Shown one piece after another: positions 19,786 to 28,466 of a stretch of 64,000 bases of DNA (position 1 is its first letter; each line of letters begins with the position of its first letter). A program made the position numbers and the translations under genes. This stretch comes from Roseivivax lentus (lineage in GTDB: Bacteria > Pseudomonadota > Alphaproteobacteria > Rhodobacterales > Rhodobacteraceae). The notes under the pieces were generated by a model. It had not been told where the DNA came from, made no database searches, and saw nothing but the letters and a program-made list of their open reading frames with translations. Location: NCBI RefSeq assembly GCF_900156805.1, contig NZ_FTOQ01000001.1:1-64000 (forward strand). Reading direction: 5' to 3'.

Positions 19786-22440
19786 TCAGCTCAGGCGCGG
19801 GTTCGGCTTGCCGCCGTCGATTTTGTACTTGTCCAGGGCTTTTTGCAGGTCCTTCTCGGTGACCGCGCCTTCACGATAGAGATCGGTCATGGCCGCCGCG
19901 GCGATGTGGTTCGCATCCACTTCGAAGAAGCGGCGCAGATTCTCGCGGCTGTCGGACCGGCCGAAACCGTCCGTGCCCAGAACCGTGTAGCGCTGCGGCA
20001 CGAAGGCCCGGATCTGTTCGGCGTAGTTCTTCATGTAGTCGGTGGCCGCGATCACCGGACCCTTCGCGTTCTCGAGCAGCTGGGTCGCGTAGGGCACCTT
20101 CTGCTCGGTCAGCGGGTTCAGGCGGTTGTGGCGCAGGCAATCCTGCCCGTCGCGCGCCAGCTCGTTGAACGAGGTGGCCGACCAGATATCCGAGGTCACG
20201 CCGAAATCGTCCTTGAGCATCTCGGCCGCCTGGATCGCCTGAACGAGGATCGTGCCGGAGCCCATCAGGTTGACGTGCTTCTTGCCGGGCTTGGCGGTCT
20301 TCTTCATCCGGTAGAGGCCCCTGATGATGCCGTCCTCGGCACCGGTGGGCATCTCGGGATGGGTGTAGTTCTCGTTCATCAGGGTGATGTAGAAATAGAC
20401 GTCATCCTGATCGACGAACATCCGCTGCAGGCCGTGCTGCACGATCACCGCCACTTCGTAGCTGAAGGTCGGGTCGTAGCTGATGCAGTTCGGGATGGTC
20501 CCGGCGAGGATGTGGCTGTGCCCGTCCTCGTGCTGCAGACCTTCGCCGTTCAGCGTCGTGCGGCCCGCGGTGCCGCCCAGCATGAAGCCCCGCGCGCGGC
20601 TGTCGCCCGCGGCCCAGGCGAAGTCTCCGATCCGCTGGAAGCCGAACATCGAGTAGAAGATGTAGAACGGGATCATCGGCACGCCGTGCGTCGAATAGGA
20701 CGTGGCCGCCGCGATCCAGTCGCACATGGAGCCCGCTTCGTTGATGCCTTCCTGGAGGACCTGACCGTCGATGGCCTCTTTGTAGTACATCATCTGCTCG
20801 CGGTCCTCGGGCATGTAGTTCTGACCGAGCGGGTTGTAGATCCCCACCGACCGGAACAGGCCCTCCATGCCGAAGGTGCGGCTTTCGTCCGGCACGATGG
20901 GCACGACGTGCTTGCCGATCTGCTTGTCGCGCAGCAGCGTCGTCAGGATCCGCACGAAGGCCATGGTCGAGGAAATCTCGCGGTCCCCGGTCGATTCGAG
21001 CTGGCCCTTGAACTTCTCGAGCGACGGAATCTCGAGCTTCGGCGCCTGGGTGTTGCGCTTGGGGAACTCGCCGCCCAGTTCCTGCCGGCGTTCGGAGAGA
21101 TAGGCCTTCTGCGCGTTGTTCAGGGTGACGAAGGGCACCTTCTCGAGGTCCTTGTCGTCCACCGGGATCTGGAACCGGTCGCGCATCTGCTTGAGCTGGT
21201 CGACCTGCATCTTCTTGGACTGGTGGGCGATGTTGAGGCCTTCGCCCGCCGAACCCATGCCGTAGCCCTTCACGGTCTTCACCAGGATACAGGTCGGCTG
21301 ACCCTCGGTGTGGCTGGCGCGGTGATAGGCGTTGTAGACCTTCTTGATGTCGTGGCCGCCGCGGCGCAGGGCCCAGATCTCGTCGTCGGTCCAGTCCTTC
21401 ACCAGCTCCGCGGTTTCGGGATACTTGCCGAAGAAATGCTCGCGGATATAGGCGCCGTTCTTCGACTTGAAGGTCTGGTAGTCGCCGTCGATGGTCTCGT
21501 CCATCAGCTGGCGCAGCTTGCCGGAGGTGTCACGCTCCAGAAGCTCGTCCCAGCCGCGGCCCCAGAGCAGCTTGATCACGTCCCAGCCGGAGCCACGGAA
21601 GGCGCCTTCAAGCTCCTGGACGATCTTGGCGTTGCCGCGCACCGGGCCATCGAGGCGCTGCAGGTTGCAGTTCACCACGAAGATCAGGTTGTCGAGGCCT
21701 TCGCGCGCGGCAAGGTTGATTGCGCCGAGGCTTTCGGGCTCGTCCATCTCGCCGTCGCCGAGGAAGGCCCAGACCTTGCGGTCCGACTTCTCGATCAGGC
21801 CGCGGTTCTCCATGTATTTCATGAAGCGCGCCTGGTAGATCGCCATCATCGGGCCAAGGCCCATCGAGACGGTGGGGAACTGCCAGTATTCCGGCATCAG
21901 CCAGGGATGCGGGTAGGAGGACAGGCCCTTGCCGTCGACCTCGTGGCGGAAGGTGGCGAGGTCCTCTTCGGACAGCCGCCCCTCCATGAAGGAGCGGGCA
22001 TAGATGCCGGGCACCACGTGGCCCTGGAAGAAGACCAGGTCGCCGCCATGCATGGTCGATTTCGAGCGCCAGAAATGGTTCAGACCCACGTCGTAGAGCG
22101 CCGCCGAAGAGGCGAAGGACGCGATATGCCCGCCGATGCCGTCGGTCGACTTGTTGGCGCGCACCACCGTCGCCATCGCGTTCCAGCGGTTGATCGTGCG
22201 GATGCGCCATTCCATCTCCATGTCGCCCGGCAGGTCGATCTCGTCATCGGGCTGGATGGTGTTCTGGTAGGGCGTCGTCGACGAAAACGGCAATTGCGCG
22301 CCGGCGGCGCGGGCCTGCTGCACCGCCTTGTCGAGGAGGTAATGCGCCCGGTCCGGGCCGTCGCGCAGAATGACGTCTTCTATGGCTTCCTGCCATTCCT
22401 GCGATTCGACTGGATCGATGTCGTTCGGAGTGTCTTTCAT
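19786..22440 (-). CDS. aceE: Pyruvate dehydrogenase E1 component, homodimeric type
   Basis: An 884-residue thiamine-diphosphate enzyme that decarboxylates pyruvate and acetylates E2. It is the large single-chain AceE type rather than the split alpha/beta form. Visible parts are the thiamine-site region GDGEMDEPESLGAINLAAREGLDNLIFVVNC split over several motifs, HVVPGIYARSFMEGRL and VPMIPFYIFYSMFG. I start at MKDTPNDIDPVES, preceded by GGGAGAGG, rather than 14 codons earlier. It is the first gene of aceE-aceF-lpd. Confidence 0.95.
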   Translation of the reverse strand: MKDTPNDIDPVESQEWQEAIEDVILRDGPDRAHYLLDKAVQQARAAGAQLPFSSTTPYQNTIQPDDEIDLPGDMEMEWRIRTINRWNAMATVVRANKSTDGIGGHIASFASSAALYDVGLNHFWRSKSTMHGGDLVFFQGHVVPGIYARSFMEGRLSEEDLATFRHEVDGKGLSSYPHPWLMPEYWQFPTVSMGLGPMMAIYQARFMKYMENRGLIEKSDRKVWAFLGDGEMDEPESLGAINLAAREGLDNLIFVVNCNLQRLDGPVRGNAKIVQELEGAFRGSGWDVIKLLWGRGWDELLERDTSGKLRQLMDETIDGDYQTFKSKNGAYIREHFFGKYPETAELVKDWTDDEIWALRRGGHDIKKVYNAYHRASHTEGQPTCILVKTVKGYGMGSAGEGLNIAHQSKKMQVDQLKQMRDRFQIPVDDKDLEKVPFVTLNNAQKAYLSERRQELGGEFPKRNTQAPKLEIPSLEKFKGQLESTGDREISSTMAFVRILTTLLRDKQIGKHVVPIVPDESRTFGMEGLFRSVGIYNPLGQNYMPEDREQMMYYKEAIDGQVLQEGINEAGSMCDWIAAATSYSTHGVPMIPFYIFYSMFGFQRIGDFAWAAGDSRARGFMLGGTAGRTTLNGEGLQHEDGHSHILAGTIPNCISYDPTFSYEVAVIVQHGLQRMFVDQDDVYFYITLMNENYTHPEMPTGAEDGIIRGLYRMKKTAKPGKKHVNLMGSGTILVQAIQAAEMLKDDFGVTSDIWSATSFNELARDGQDCLRHNRLNPLTEQKVPYATQLLENAKGPVIAATDYMKNYAEQIRAFVPQRYTVLGTDGFGRSDSRENLRRFFEVDANHIAAAAMTDLYREGAVTEKDLQKALDKYKIDGGKPNPRLS

Positions 22441-22864
22441 TGGGCCTCTCCCTTGGCTCTTCGCGGCGCGGCGCCGCGTCATTCTGGTGCGGCCGTTTCC
22501 GGCCGCGACGCGCTATGTCAGCGCTGCTGACGTGAAATGTCCCCCCTGCGGTACCATCGCAGGAGCGTCATGTTTACCCTCGGGCATGCAGTCTTGGTAT
22601 GCGCAAAGTGCATGGCTGGGGCGTGAAATGTCATGGCTGTGGCGGTCAGGGCAGCCGCGACGGGTAGCGCGGCGCGTGGCGTTCCGGTCGTGTTTGTGCC
22701 TCATCCAACCCCCTTTTTTGCGGGACACATGAATGCGTCCCGAATGGGCAACTTGGCGGTCGCGGGCTTTTCCGTCTGTCACGCCGAGTCGCTTCCAGTG
22801 CGTTAAGGCAGCACAGAGGCGGACCCGAGTGCAACCACTTCCGCAGAAAGCGACATTTAGCGGC
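22441..22864. other. 424-base intergenic region, probable aceE control region
   Basis: No convincing gene is present between rmuC (which ends at 22865) and the aceE start; both read leftward. The region holds a 6-bp inverted repeat (22517-22531) and an 11-base direct repeat CGTGAAATGTC at 22531-22541 and 22622-22632. These lie upstream of aceE and are candidate regulator sites. A C-run followed by a T-run occurs at about 22711-22720. Confidence 0.6.
22517..22531. promoter_or_regulatory. Inverted repeat upstream of aceE
   Basis: GTCAGC-GCT-GCTGAC is a perfect 6-bp inverted repeat with a 3-base centre, 77-91 bases before the aceE ATG. Size and place fit a dimeric regulator operator, for example a GntR-type pyruvate regulator, but no regulator gene is present to support this. 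Confidence 0.35.
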
Positions 22865-24034
22865 TTATTTCGACGTTTCCAGCGCGAGGCCCGAGGCGGC
22901 GGGCGCTTCCTGCAGTTCCTCGAAGTCGAAATTGTCGAGGCGCTGCGCCCGGCGCCCGGCCTTGTCGGCGCTGATCTTGATCTCGGCGATGTCCTTCGAG
23001 GCCTGCCCGAAATGCCGGTCGAGGTTCTCGACCCGGCTGCCCAGGCGGTCGACATCGGCATAAAGCAGCGACAATTCGCGCCGGATGGCGCCGGCCTGTT
23101 CGCGCATCCGGGCGTCCTTCAGGATCGCGCGCATGGTGTTCAGCGTGGCCATGCAGGTCGTGGGCGAGACGATCCAGACCCGCGCCGCGAAGCCTTCGCG
23201 CACCACTTCGGGGAAATTGGCGTGCAGTTCCGCATAGACCGCCTCGGAGGGCAGGAACAGGATCGCGCCGTCGGCGGTCTCGCCCTCAAGGATGTAGCGG
23301 TCCGAGATGTCGCGGATATGCTTGCGCACCGCCAGCCGCAGCGCCTGGGCCGCGCGGTTGAGCTGATCCTGCGTCTCGGCGCGGCGCAGCGCCTCGTAGG
23401 CCTCGAGCGGGAACTTCGAGTCGATCGCGATGGGGCCCGGCGGGTTCGGCAGGTGCACGAGACAGTCGGCGCGTTTGCCGTTCGAAAGCGTCGCCTGCAG
23501 CGTGTAACTGTCGCTCGGCAGCGCCTTGGAGACGATGTCGGTGAGCTGGATCTCTCCGAAGGCGCCGCGGGTCTGCTTGTTCGACAGGATGTCCTGCAGC
23601 GACAGCACATCGCCCGAAAGCTTGGTGATATTGGCCTGCGCCTTGTCGATGGCGGCCAGCCGTTCCTGCAATTCGCCCAGCGACCGCGCGGTCCGCGTCG
23701 CGGTGCCCGACAGGCTCTCGCCCATCTTGCCCTGCACCTCGGCGAGCCGCTTTTCCATCAGCTCCAGCATGGCGGTCTGGCTCTTGGCCTGCGCCTCGGA
23801 GACGTGGTGCAGACCGCCCGCCAGCCGCTCCTGTCCGTCCGAGAGCGATTGCACCCGCGCAGCCACGTGGCCCAGATCGCGCGCCAGGGGCTCCACCGAC
23901 CGCGCGGTGCGCCCCGCGGCCCGCACTGCCGCGACGAGAAGGGCGAGGATCGCCAGCACGAGGAGCACCGCCACCAGAGCGGCGATCAGGCGCGGATCAT
24001 CGAGGGCATAGGCGGTTCCGGAAATCTCGATCAT
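22865..24034 (-). CDS. rmuC: RmuC family DNA recombination-limiting protein
   Basis: A 389-residue protein with an N-terminal membrane anchor (LIAALVAVLLVLAILALLVAAV), a long alpha-helical coiled-coil stretch (about residues 40-150), and an RmuC nuclease-like domain. The domain is recognised from GAFGEIQLTDIVSKALP, CLVHLPNPPGPIAIDSKFPLE split across the core, and GAILFLPSEAVYAEL. In E. coli RmuC limits inversions at short repeats. The ATG overlaps the mutL stop codon (ATGA), so the two are coupled. The longer frame into mutL is not coding. Confidence 0.92.
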   Translation of the reverse strand: MIEISGTAYALDDPRLIAALVAVLLVLAILALLVAAVRAAGRTARSVEPLARDLGHVAARVQSLSDGQERLAGGLHHVSEAQAKSQTAMLELMEKRLAEVQGKMGESLSGTATRTARSLGELQERLAAIDKAQANITKLSGDVLSLQDILSNKQTRGAFGEIQLTDIVSKALPSDSYTLQATLSNGKRADCLVHLPNPPGPIAIDSKFPLEAYEALRRAETQDQLNRAAQALRLAVRKHIRDISDRYILEGETADGAILFLPSEAVYAELHANFPEVVREGFAARVWIVSPTTCMATLNTMRAILKDARMREQAGAIRRELSLLYADVDRLGSRVENLDRHFGQASKDIAEIKISADKAGRRAQRLDNFDFEELQEAPAASGLALETSK

Positions 24035-25869
24035 GTGCGGCCAAACAATCGTTCGATGTCGGAGAGCTTGAGTTCCACATAGGTGGGCCGCCCGTGGTTG
24101 CACTGGCCCGAATGCGGCGTCGCCTCCATCTCGCGCAGCAGGGCGTTCATCTCCTCGGCGCGCATCCGGCGGCCCGACCGGATCGAGCCGTGACAGGCCA
24201 CGCGGCTGAGGATCGCCTCGATCTTCTCCTGCACGCGGGCGACCCCGCCGCCGTCGGACAATTCGTCCAGCACGTCGCGGATCAGGGCCTGGGCATTGAC
24301 CTCGCCCAGGATGGCGGGGGTTTCGCGCACGGCGATGGCCGAACCGCCGAAGGGCTCGACCGTCAGGCCGATGCGCGACAGATCCTCCGCGGCCTCCAGC
24401 AGAAGCGCGCAATCCGAGGCCGAGAGGTCGACCACTTCGGGGATCAGCAAGGACTGCGCGGCGACGCCCCGCTCGGCCATCTGGCGCTTCAGCGTCTCGT
24501 AGACCAGTCGCTCATGCGCAGCGTGCTGATCGACGATGACCATGCCGTCGGCGGTCTGGGCGATGATGTAATTCTCGTGCACCTGGCCGCGTGCGGCGCC
24601 GAGCGGCAGGGCCTCGGGAGGGCCATGCATCTCCTCGGTCTCGGGCGAGACCTCTTCGACGCGGCCCGACCAGACCGTCTCCATCTCGGCGAAGCCGGGC
24701 GCCTGCGCCGCATGGGCGGCCCGCAGCGCGCGCGGGCCCGGTCGGTCCATCTGGTAGATACGCGGCGACCCCGTGGGTTCGGGACGCATCGCTCCGAGCG
24801 TCGCCTCCGCCACGGTCGAGGAGGCGCGATGCCCGGCCTCGGCCAGCGCATGTTTCAGCCCCGAGACGACAAGGCTGCGGACGAGGCCCGGATCGCGGAA
24901 CCGGACCTCGGATTTCGCGGGATGCACGTTCACATCGACCTTGCGCGGGTCGCAATCGATGAACAGCGCCACCGCGGGATGCCGGTCGCGGCTCAGGAAA
25001 TCCGCATAGGCCCCGCGCAGCGCACCGATCAGCAGCCGGTCCTTCACCGGACGGCCATTGACGAAGAAATGCTGCGCCACCGCCGCGCCGCGGGAATAGG
25101 TCGGCAGGGCGGCGAGGCCGGTCATGACGATGCCCTCGCGCTCCGCCTCGATGCGGATCGCGTTGTCGGTGAAGTCGCGGCCCATGATCTGGGTGAGTCG
25201 CCCGGTCAGCGCCTCGAACAGATCGCCCGTTTCGGGATCGGCGCGGAAGGTCACGCGCCCCTCGCCACCGCCGGTGACATCGCGCAGGGTGAAGCCGATG
25301 GACGGCTCGGCCATGGCCAGGCGGCGCAGAACCTCGGACACGGCCTGCATCTCGGCCCGATCGCTGCGCAGGAACTTGAGCCGCGCGGGTGTCGCGAAGA
25401 ACAGGTCGCGCAGGGTGATGACGGTGCCGCGCTGGAGCGCCGCGGGCCGGACCGGCGCGGCGGCACCGCCCGCCACGGCGATCTCCGCGCCGTCGTGACC
25501 CTCGGCACGGCTCTGGATCGTCAGCCGCCCCACCGCACCGAGGGACGGCAGCGCCTCGCCGCGGAACCCGAAGGACTGGATATCCAGAAGATCGCTGCCG
25601 TCGATCTTCGAGGTGGCATGCCGCGACAGCGCCAGCGGCAGGTCCTCGGGCGTCATGCCGCAGCCGTCGTCGGTCACCCGGATCAGCGTCTTGCCGCCAT
25701 CGGCCACGTCGACCGAGATGCGCCGCGCACCGGCATCAATGGCGTTCTCCACCAGCTCCTTCACCGCCGAGGCGGGTCGTTCCACCACCTCGCCCGCCGC
25801 GATCCGGTTGATGGCCGCATCATCCAGCTGTCGGATTTGTGGGCGGATATTGGGGCTGTACGTATTCAT
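24031..25869 (-). CDS. mutL: DNA mismatch repair protein MutL
   Basis: A 612-residue GHKL ATPase that links MutS mismatch recognition to downstream repair. The N-terminal ATPase has IAAGEVVERPASAVKELVENAIDAGA with the catalytic Glu, then VTDDGCGM, TSKI and GFRGEALPS. The C-terminal dimerisation domain includes HENYIIAQ, QHAAHERLVYE and ACHGSIRSGRRM, and CNHGRPTYVEL near the end. The start at MNTYSPNIRPQIRQLDD fits the family; 33 codons of upstream frame do not. It is the first gene of mutL-rmuC. Confidence 0.96.
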   Translation of the reverse strand: MNTYSPNIRPQIRQLDDAAINRIAAGEVVERPASAVKELVENAIDAGARRISVDVADGGKTLIRVTDDGCGMTPEDLPLALSRHATSKIDGSDLLDIQSFGFRGEALPSLGAVGRLTIQSRAEGHDGAEIAVAGGAAAPVRPAALQRGTVITLRDLFFATPARLKFLRSDRAEMQAVSEVLRRLAMAEPSIGFTLRDVTGGGEGRVTFRADPETGDLFEALTGRLTQIMGRDFTDNAIRIEAEREGIVMTGLAALPTYSRGAAVAQHFFVNGRPVKDRLLIGALRGAYADFLSRDRHPAVALFIDCDPRKVDVNVHPAKSEVRFRDPGLVRSLVVSGLKHALAEAGHRASSTVAEATLGAMRPEPTGSPRIYQMDRPGPRALRAAHAAQAPGFAEMETVWSGRVEEVSPETEEMHGPPEALPLGAARGQVHENYIIAQTADGMVIVDQHAAHERLVYETLKRQMAERGVAAQSLLIPEVVDLSASDCALLLEAAEDLSRIGLTVEPFGGSAIAVRETPAILGEVNAQALIRDVLDELSDGGGVARVQEKIEAILSRVACHGSIRSGRRMRAEEMNALLREMEATPHSGQCNHGRPTYVELKLSDIERLFGRT

Positions 25870-25972
25870 ACCGCGATATCTAGCATGGCCGGCGCCGATT
25901 CTGAAACGGGGTTTCGCAGGCCGCCGCCAAGTTTTCCGGCTATCTCGCGCCCGGCCCTTGTCCCGCAATCAT

Positions 25973-25988
25973 ATTCCATTATGTGAAT
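25973..25988. promoter_or_regulatory. SqrR/BigR-like operator (ATTC-N8-GAAT)
   Basis: ATTC at 25973-25976 and GAAT at 25985-25988 form an inverted repeat spaced by eight bases, ending 23 bases before the persulfide dioxygenase ATG. It resembles the palindrome described for ArsR-type persulfide sensors (SqrR of Rhodobacter, BigR). The gene behind it is a persulfide-handling enzyme, which makes the match more than casual. No such regulator is encoded in the window. Confidence 0.5.
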
Positions 25989-26011
25989 GCGAAATGGAAA
26001 AGAGGCCCACC

Positions 26012-26908
26012 ATGTTCACACGCACATCGCCCTCCAATGGTCCCGGCAGCCCGCGCGTCGACGGGTTCCACGACCAAGCCACAGGCTCCATCATGTACGT
26101 GGTCAGCGACCCCGAAACGGGCCAGGCCGCGCTGATCGACGTGGTTCGCGACTTCGACACCAACGCCGCGCGGCTGTCCTCCGAAAGCGCGGACGAGGTC
26201 CTCGATTTCGTCGCCCGCGAAGGCTTCGAGGTCGCGTGGATCCTCGATACCCACCCGCATGCGGATCACGTCATGGCGCAGGCCTACCTGAAGGAGAAGC
26301 TGGGCGCGCGCACGGGCATCGGCGCGAAGGTCCGCGAGATCGCGGCGCTCTGGCGCGGCATCTATCACCTGCCCGATGCCCTCGATCCGGACCGGGACTT
26401 CGATCACCTCTTCGCCGATGGCGACAGCTTCAGGGTCGGCAATCTCGATGTGCGGGTGATGCTGTCGCCGGGCCACACGCTGGGCTCGATCACCTATCTG
26501 GTGGGCGATGCGGCCTTCGTGCACGACACATTCATGCATGTCGATTCGGGCACAACGCGCGCCGATTTCCCCGGCGGCTCCTCGGCCGAGCTATACGCCT
26601 CGCTGATGGCAATTCTCGATCTTCCGGACCAAACGCGCCTGTTCGTGGGCCACGATTACCCGCCCGTCGGCGACCGCGAAGACCCCGCATGGGAGGCCAG
26701 CGTGGCCGAGCACCGCGCCCGCAACACGCATATCGGCGGCGGCGTGTCCGAGGCCGAATTCCGCGCGCTTCGCGATGCCCGCGACGCGACGCTCAGTCTG
26801 CCGTCGCAGATGCTCTATGCCTTGCAGATGAACCTGCGCGGTGGAAGGCTGCCTCCGCAGGAGGCGGATGGGCACAGCTATTTCAAGATTCCCGCCAACA
26901 AGTTCTGA
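26012..26908 (+). CDS. Metallo-beta-lactamase fold persulfide dioxygenase
   Basis: A 298-residue MBL-fold protein of the ETHE1/Blh group. Such enzymes oxidise glutathione persulfide to sulfite with a mononuclear iron. The metal motif is THPHADH (His81, His83, Asp85, His86), with further ligands in SPGHTLGS, VHDTFMHVDSG and VGHDYPP. I start at ATG 26012, preceded by AGAGG; an ATG six codons upstream is possible. A rhodanese follows 13 bases later, and the pair is a known sulfide-oxidation arrangement. An SqrR-like operator lies upstream. Confidence 0.88.
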   Translation: MFTRTSPSNGPGSPRVDGFHDQATGSIMYVVSDPETGQAALIDVVRDFDTNAARLSSESADEVLDFVAREGFEVAWILDTHPHADHVMAQAYLKEKLGARTGIGAKVREIAALWRGIYHLPDALDPDRDFDHLFADGDSFRVGNLDVRVMLSPGHTLGSITYLVGDAAFVHDTFMHVDSGTTRADFPGGSSAELYASLMAILDLPDQTRLFVGHDYPPVGDREDPAWEASVAEHRARNTHIGGGVSEAEFRALRDARDATLSLPSQMLYALQMNLRGGRLPPQEADGHSYFKIPANKF

Positions 26909-26921
26909 AGGAGCGAAGATC

Positions 26922-27299
26922 ATGGACAGTGAACAACTCGGCACGGCGACCTTCGAACGCTGGAGCCCCGAAGAGGTGAAGGCCGCGCGTGACGCGGGCG
27001 AGATCGTCATTATCGACGTGCGCACGCCGCAGGAATTTGCCTTCGAGCATATCGAGGGCGCGATGAACTTCCCGATGGTCTTCTTCGACCCCAAGGCCCT
27101 GCCCGGGCAGAGCGACAAGCGGATCGTGCTGCATTGCGGCTCGGGCATCCGCTCGGCGAAGATGGCAAAGCTCGCCGCCGAGGCGGGGTTCGACGTGATC
27201 GCCCATCTCGAAGGCGGCTTCGGTGCGTGGAAGCAGGCCAAGCTGGCCTATATCGGCACCGACATGGCCTCGGGCGCGCCGAAACGGATGGGCGGCTGA
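26922..27299 (+). CDS. Rhodanese-domain sulfurtransferase
   Basis: A 125-residue single-domain rhodanese with the catalytic Cys72 in LHCGSGIRS and the conserved IIDVRTPQEFAFEHIEGAMNFP. It moves sulfane sulfur between thiols. It sits 13 bases after the MBL-fold dioxygenase with a good ribosome site (GAAGGAG), so the two form an operon. In related sulfide operons the rhodanese makes the persulfide substrate for, or takes product from, the dioxygenase. Confidence 0.9.
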   Translation: MDSEQLGTATFERWSPEEVKAARDAGEIVIIDVRTPQEFAFEHIEGAMNFPMVFFDPKALPGQSDKRIVLHCGSGIRSAKMAKLAAEAGFDVIAHLEGGFGAWKQAKLAYIGTDMASGAPKRMGG

Positions 27300-27302
27300 G
27301 GC

Positions 27303-28271
27303 TCAGCCCACCGGGTTCGGCAGCGGCTTTCCGGCGAAGAACGCGTCGAGATTGTCGAGCACCATATGCCCCATCGCCGCGCGCGTCTCGGCGGTGGCGG
27401 AGCCCAGATGCGGCAGCAGCACCACGTTGTCGAGGTGGCGCAGCGCGTCCGGCACATGCGGCTCCTTCGCGAAGACATCGAGGCCCGCGCCGCGGATGCG
27501 CCCGGCCTCGAGCGCCGCTGTCAGCGCGGCTTCGTCCACCACGTCACCGCGCGCGGTGTTGATCAGGAACCCCTCGGGCCCAATGAGGTCGAGCCGCGCG
27601 GCATCGATCATGCCGCTGTTCTCGCCGCCGCCCGGCAGGTGCAGCGACACCATGTCGGCGGCCTCGCAGACCGCGTCGATCGACGGCAGGCGGGTTGCAT
27701 CCAGCCCCTGAAGCCGCTCCGCCGCGACCTCCGAGCGGTTGTAATAGACCACCTTCATGCCGAAGCCGTGCTGCGCCCGTCGTGCCGTGGCGATGCCGAT
27801 CCGGCCCATCCCGACAATGCCGAGCGTCTTGCCCGAGAGCTTGGTTCCGATGAGCTGCGTCGGCGTCCAGCCGTGCCACGCCCCCGCGCGCACCATTCGC
27901 TCCCCCTCGCCCGCGCGGCGCGCGATCATCAGCATGAGCGTCAGCGCGATATCGGCCGTGCAATCGGTCAGCACGCCCGGCGTGTTCGACACCGCGATGC
28001 CCGCAGCCTTCGCGGCGGCCACGTCGATATGGTTATACCCGACCCCGAAATTCCCGATGATCCACGCGCGCGGACTGCCCTCGAAGAGATCGGCCGGCAG
28101 CGCATCCGTCACCGTCGGACAAACCGCGTCGTAATCCGCAAGCGCCGCGCGCATCTGATCTGTGTCGAGGGGCGCGTCGTCGGCATTCAGCGTCGCATCG
28201 TAGTCGCGCGCGGCCCGTGCCTCGCATTCCGCGGGCCAGCCCCGGGTGATCAGGATCTTCGGTTTGGCCAT
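27303..28271 (-). CDS. D-2-hydroxyacid dehydrogenase (glyoxylate/hydroxypyruvate reductase type)
   Basis: A 322-residue NAD(P)-dependent dehydrogenase. The nucleotide-binding signature is LGIVGMGRIGIATARRA, with conserved NTPGVLTDCTADIALTLML, INTARGDVVDEAAL carrying the Arg of the active site, LDVFAKEP with Glu, and LLPHLGSATAETR with the catalytic His. It probably reduces glyoxylate or hydroxypyruvate. The start at MAKPKILITRGWPAE is preceded by GAGGAAG. It is convergent with the rhodanese gene and divergent from fhs. Confidence 0.9.
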   Translation of the reverse strand: MAKPKILITRGWPAECEARAARDYDATLNADDAPLDTDQMRAALADYDAVCPTVTDALPADLFEGSPRAWIIGNFGVGYNHIDVAAAKAAGIAVSNTPGVLTDCTADIALTLMLMIARRAGEGERMVRAGAWHGWTPTQLIGTKLSGKTLGIVGMGRIGIATARRAQHGFGMKVVYYNRSEVAAERLQGLDATRLPSIDAVCEAADMVSLHLPGGGENSGMIDAARLDLIGPEGFLINTARGDVVDEAALTAALEAGRIRGAGLDVFAKEPHVPDALRHLDNVVLLPHLGSATAETRAAMGHMVLDNLDAFFAGKPLPNPVG

Positions 28272-28466
28272 GTCTTCCTCCGTGCATTTCCCCCGAGGTA
28301 AAGCCGCGAGGGCCCAATGCACCACCCCTTTCCTGCGGGCTTGCCGCGAAAGCGAACCCCATCGTCGCTTCCAGACGCATGAAATCTCAAAAATCCGCAT
28401 TGTTCAGCACGAGCGGACAGGGCACATCGTCCGCGCAAGGGACACACCGGCGGGAGTACGCGGATC

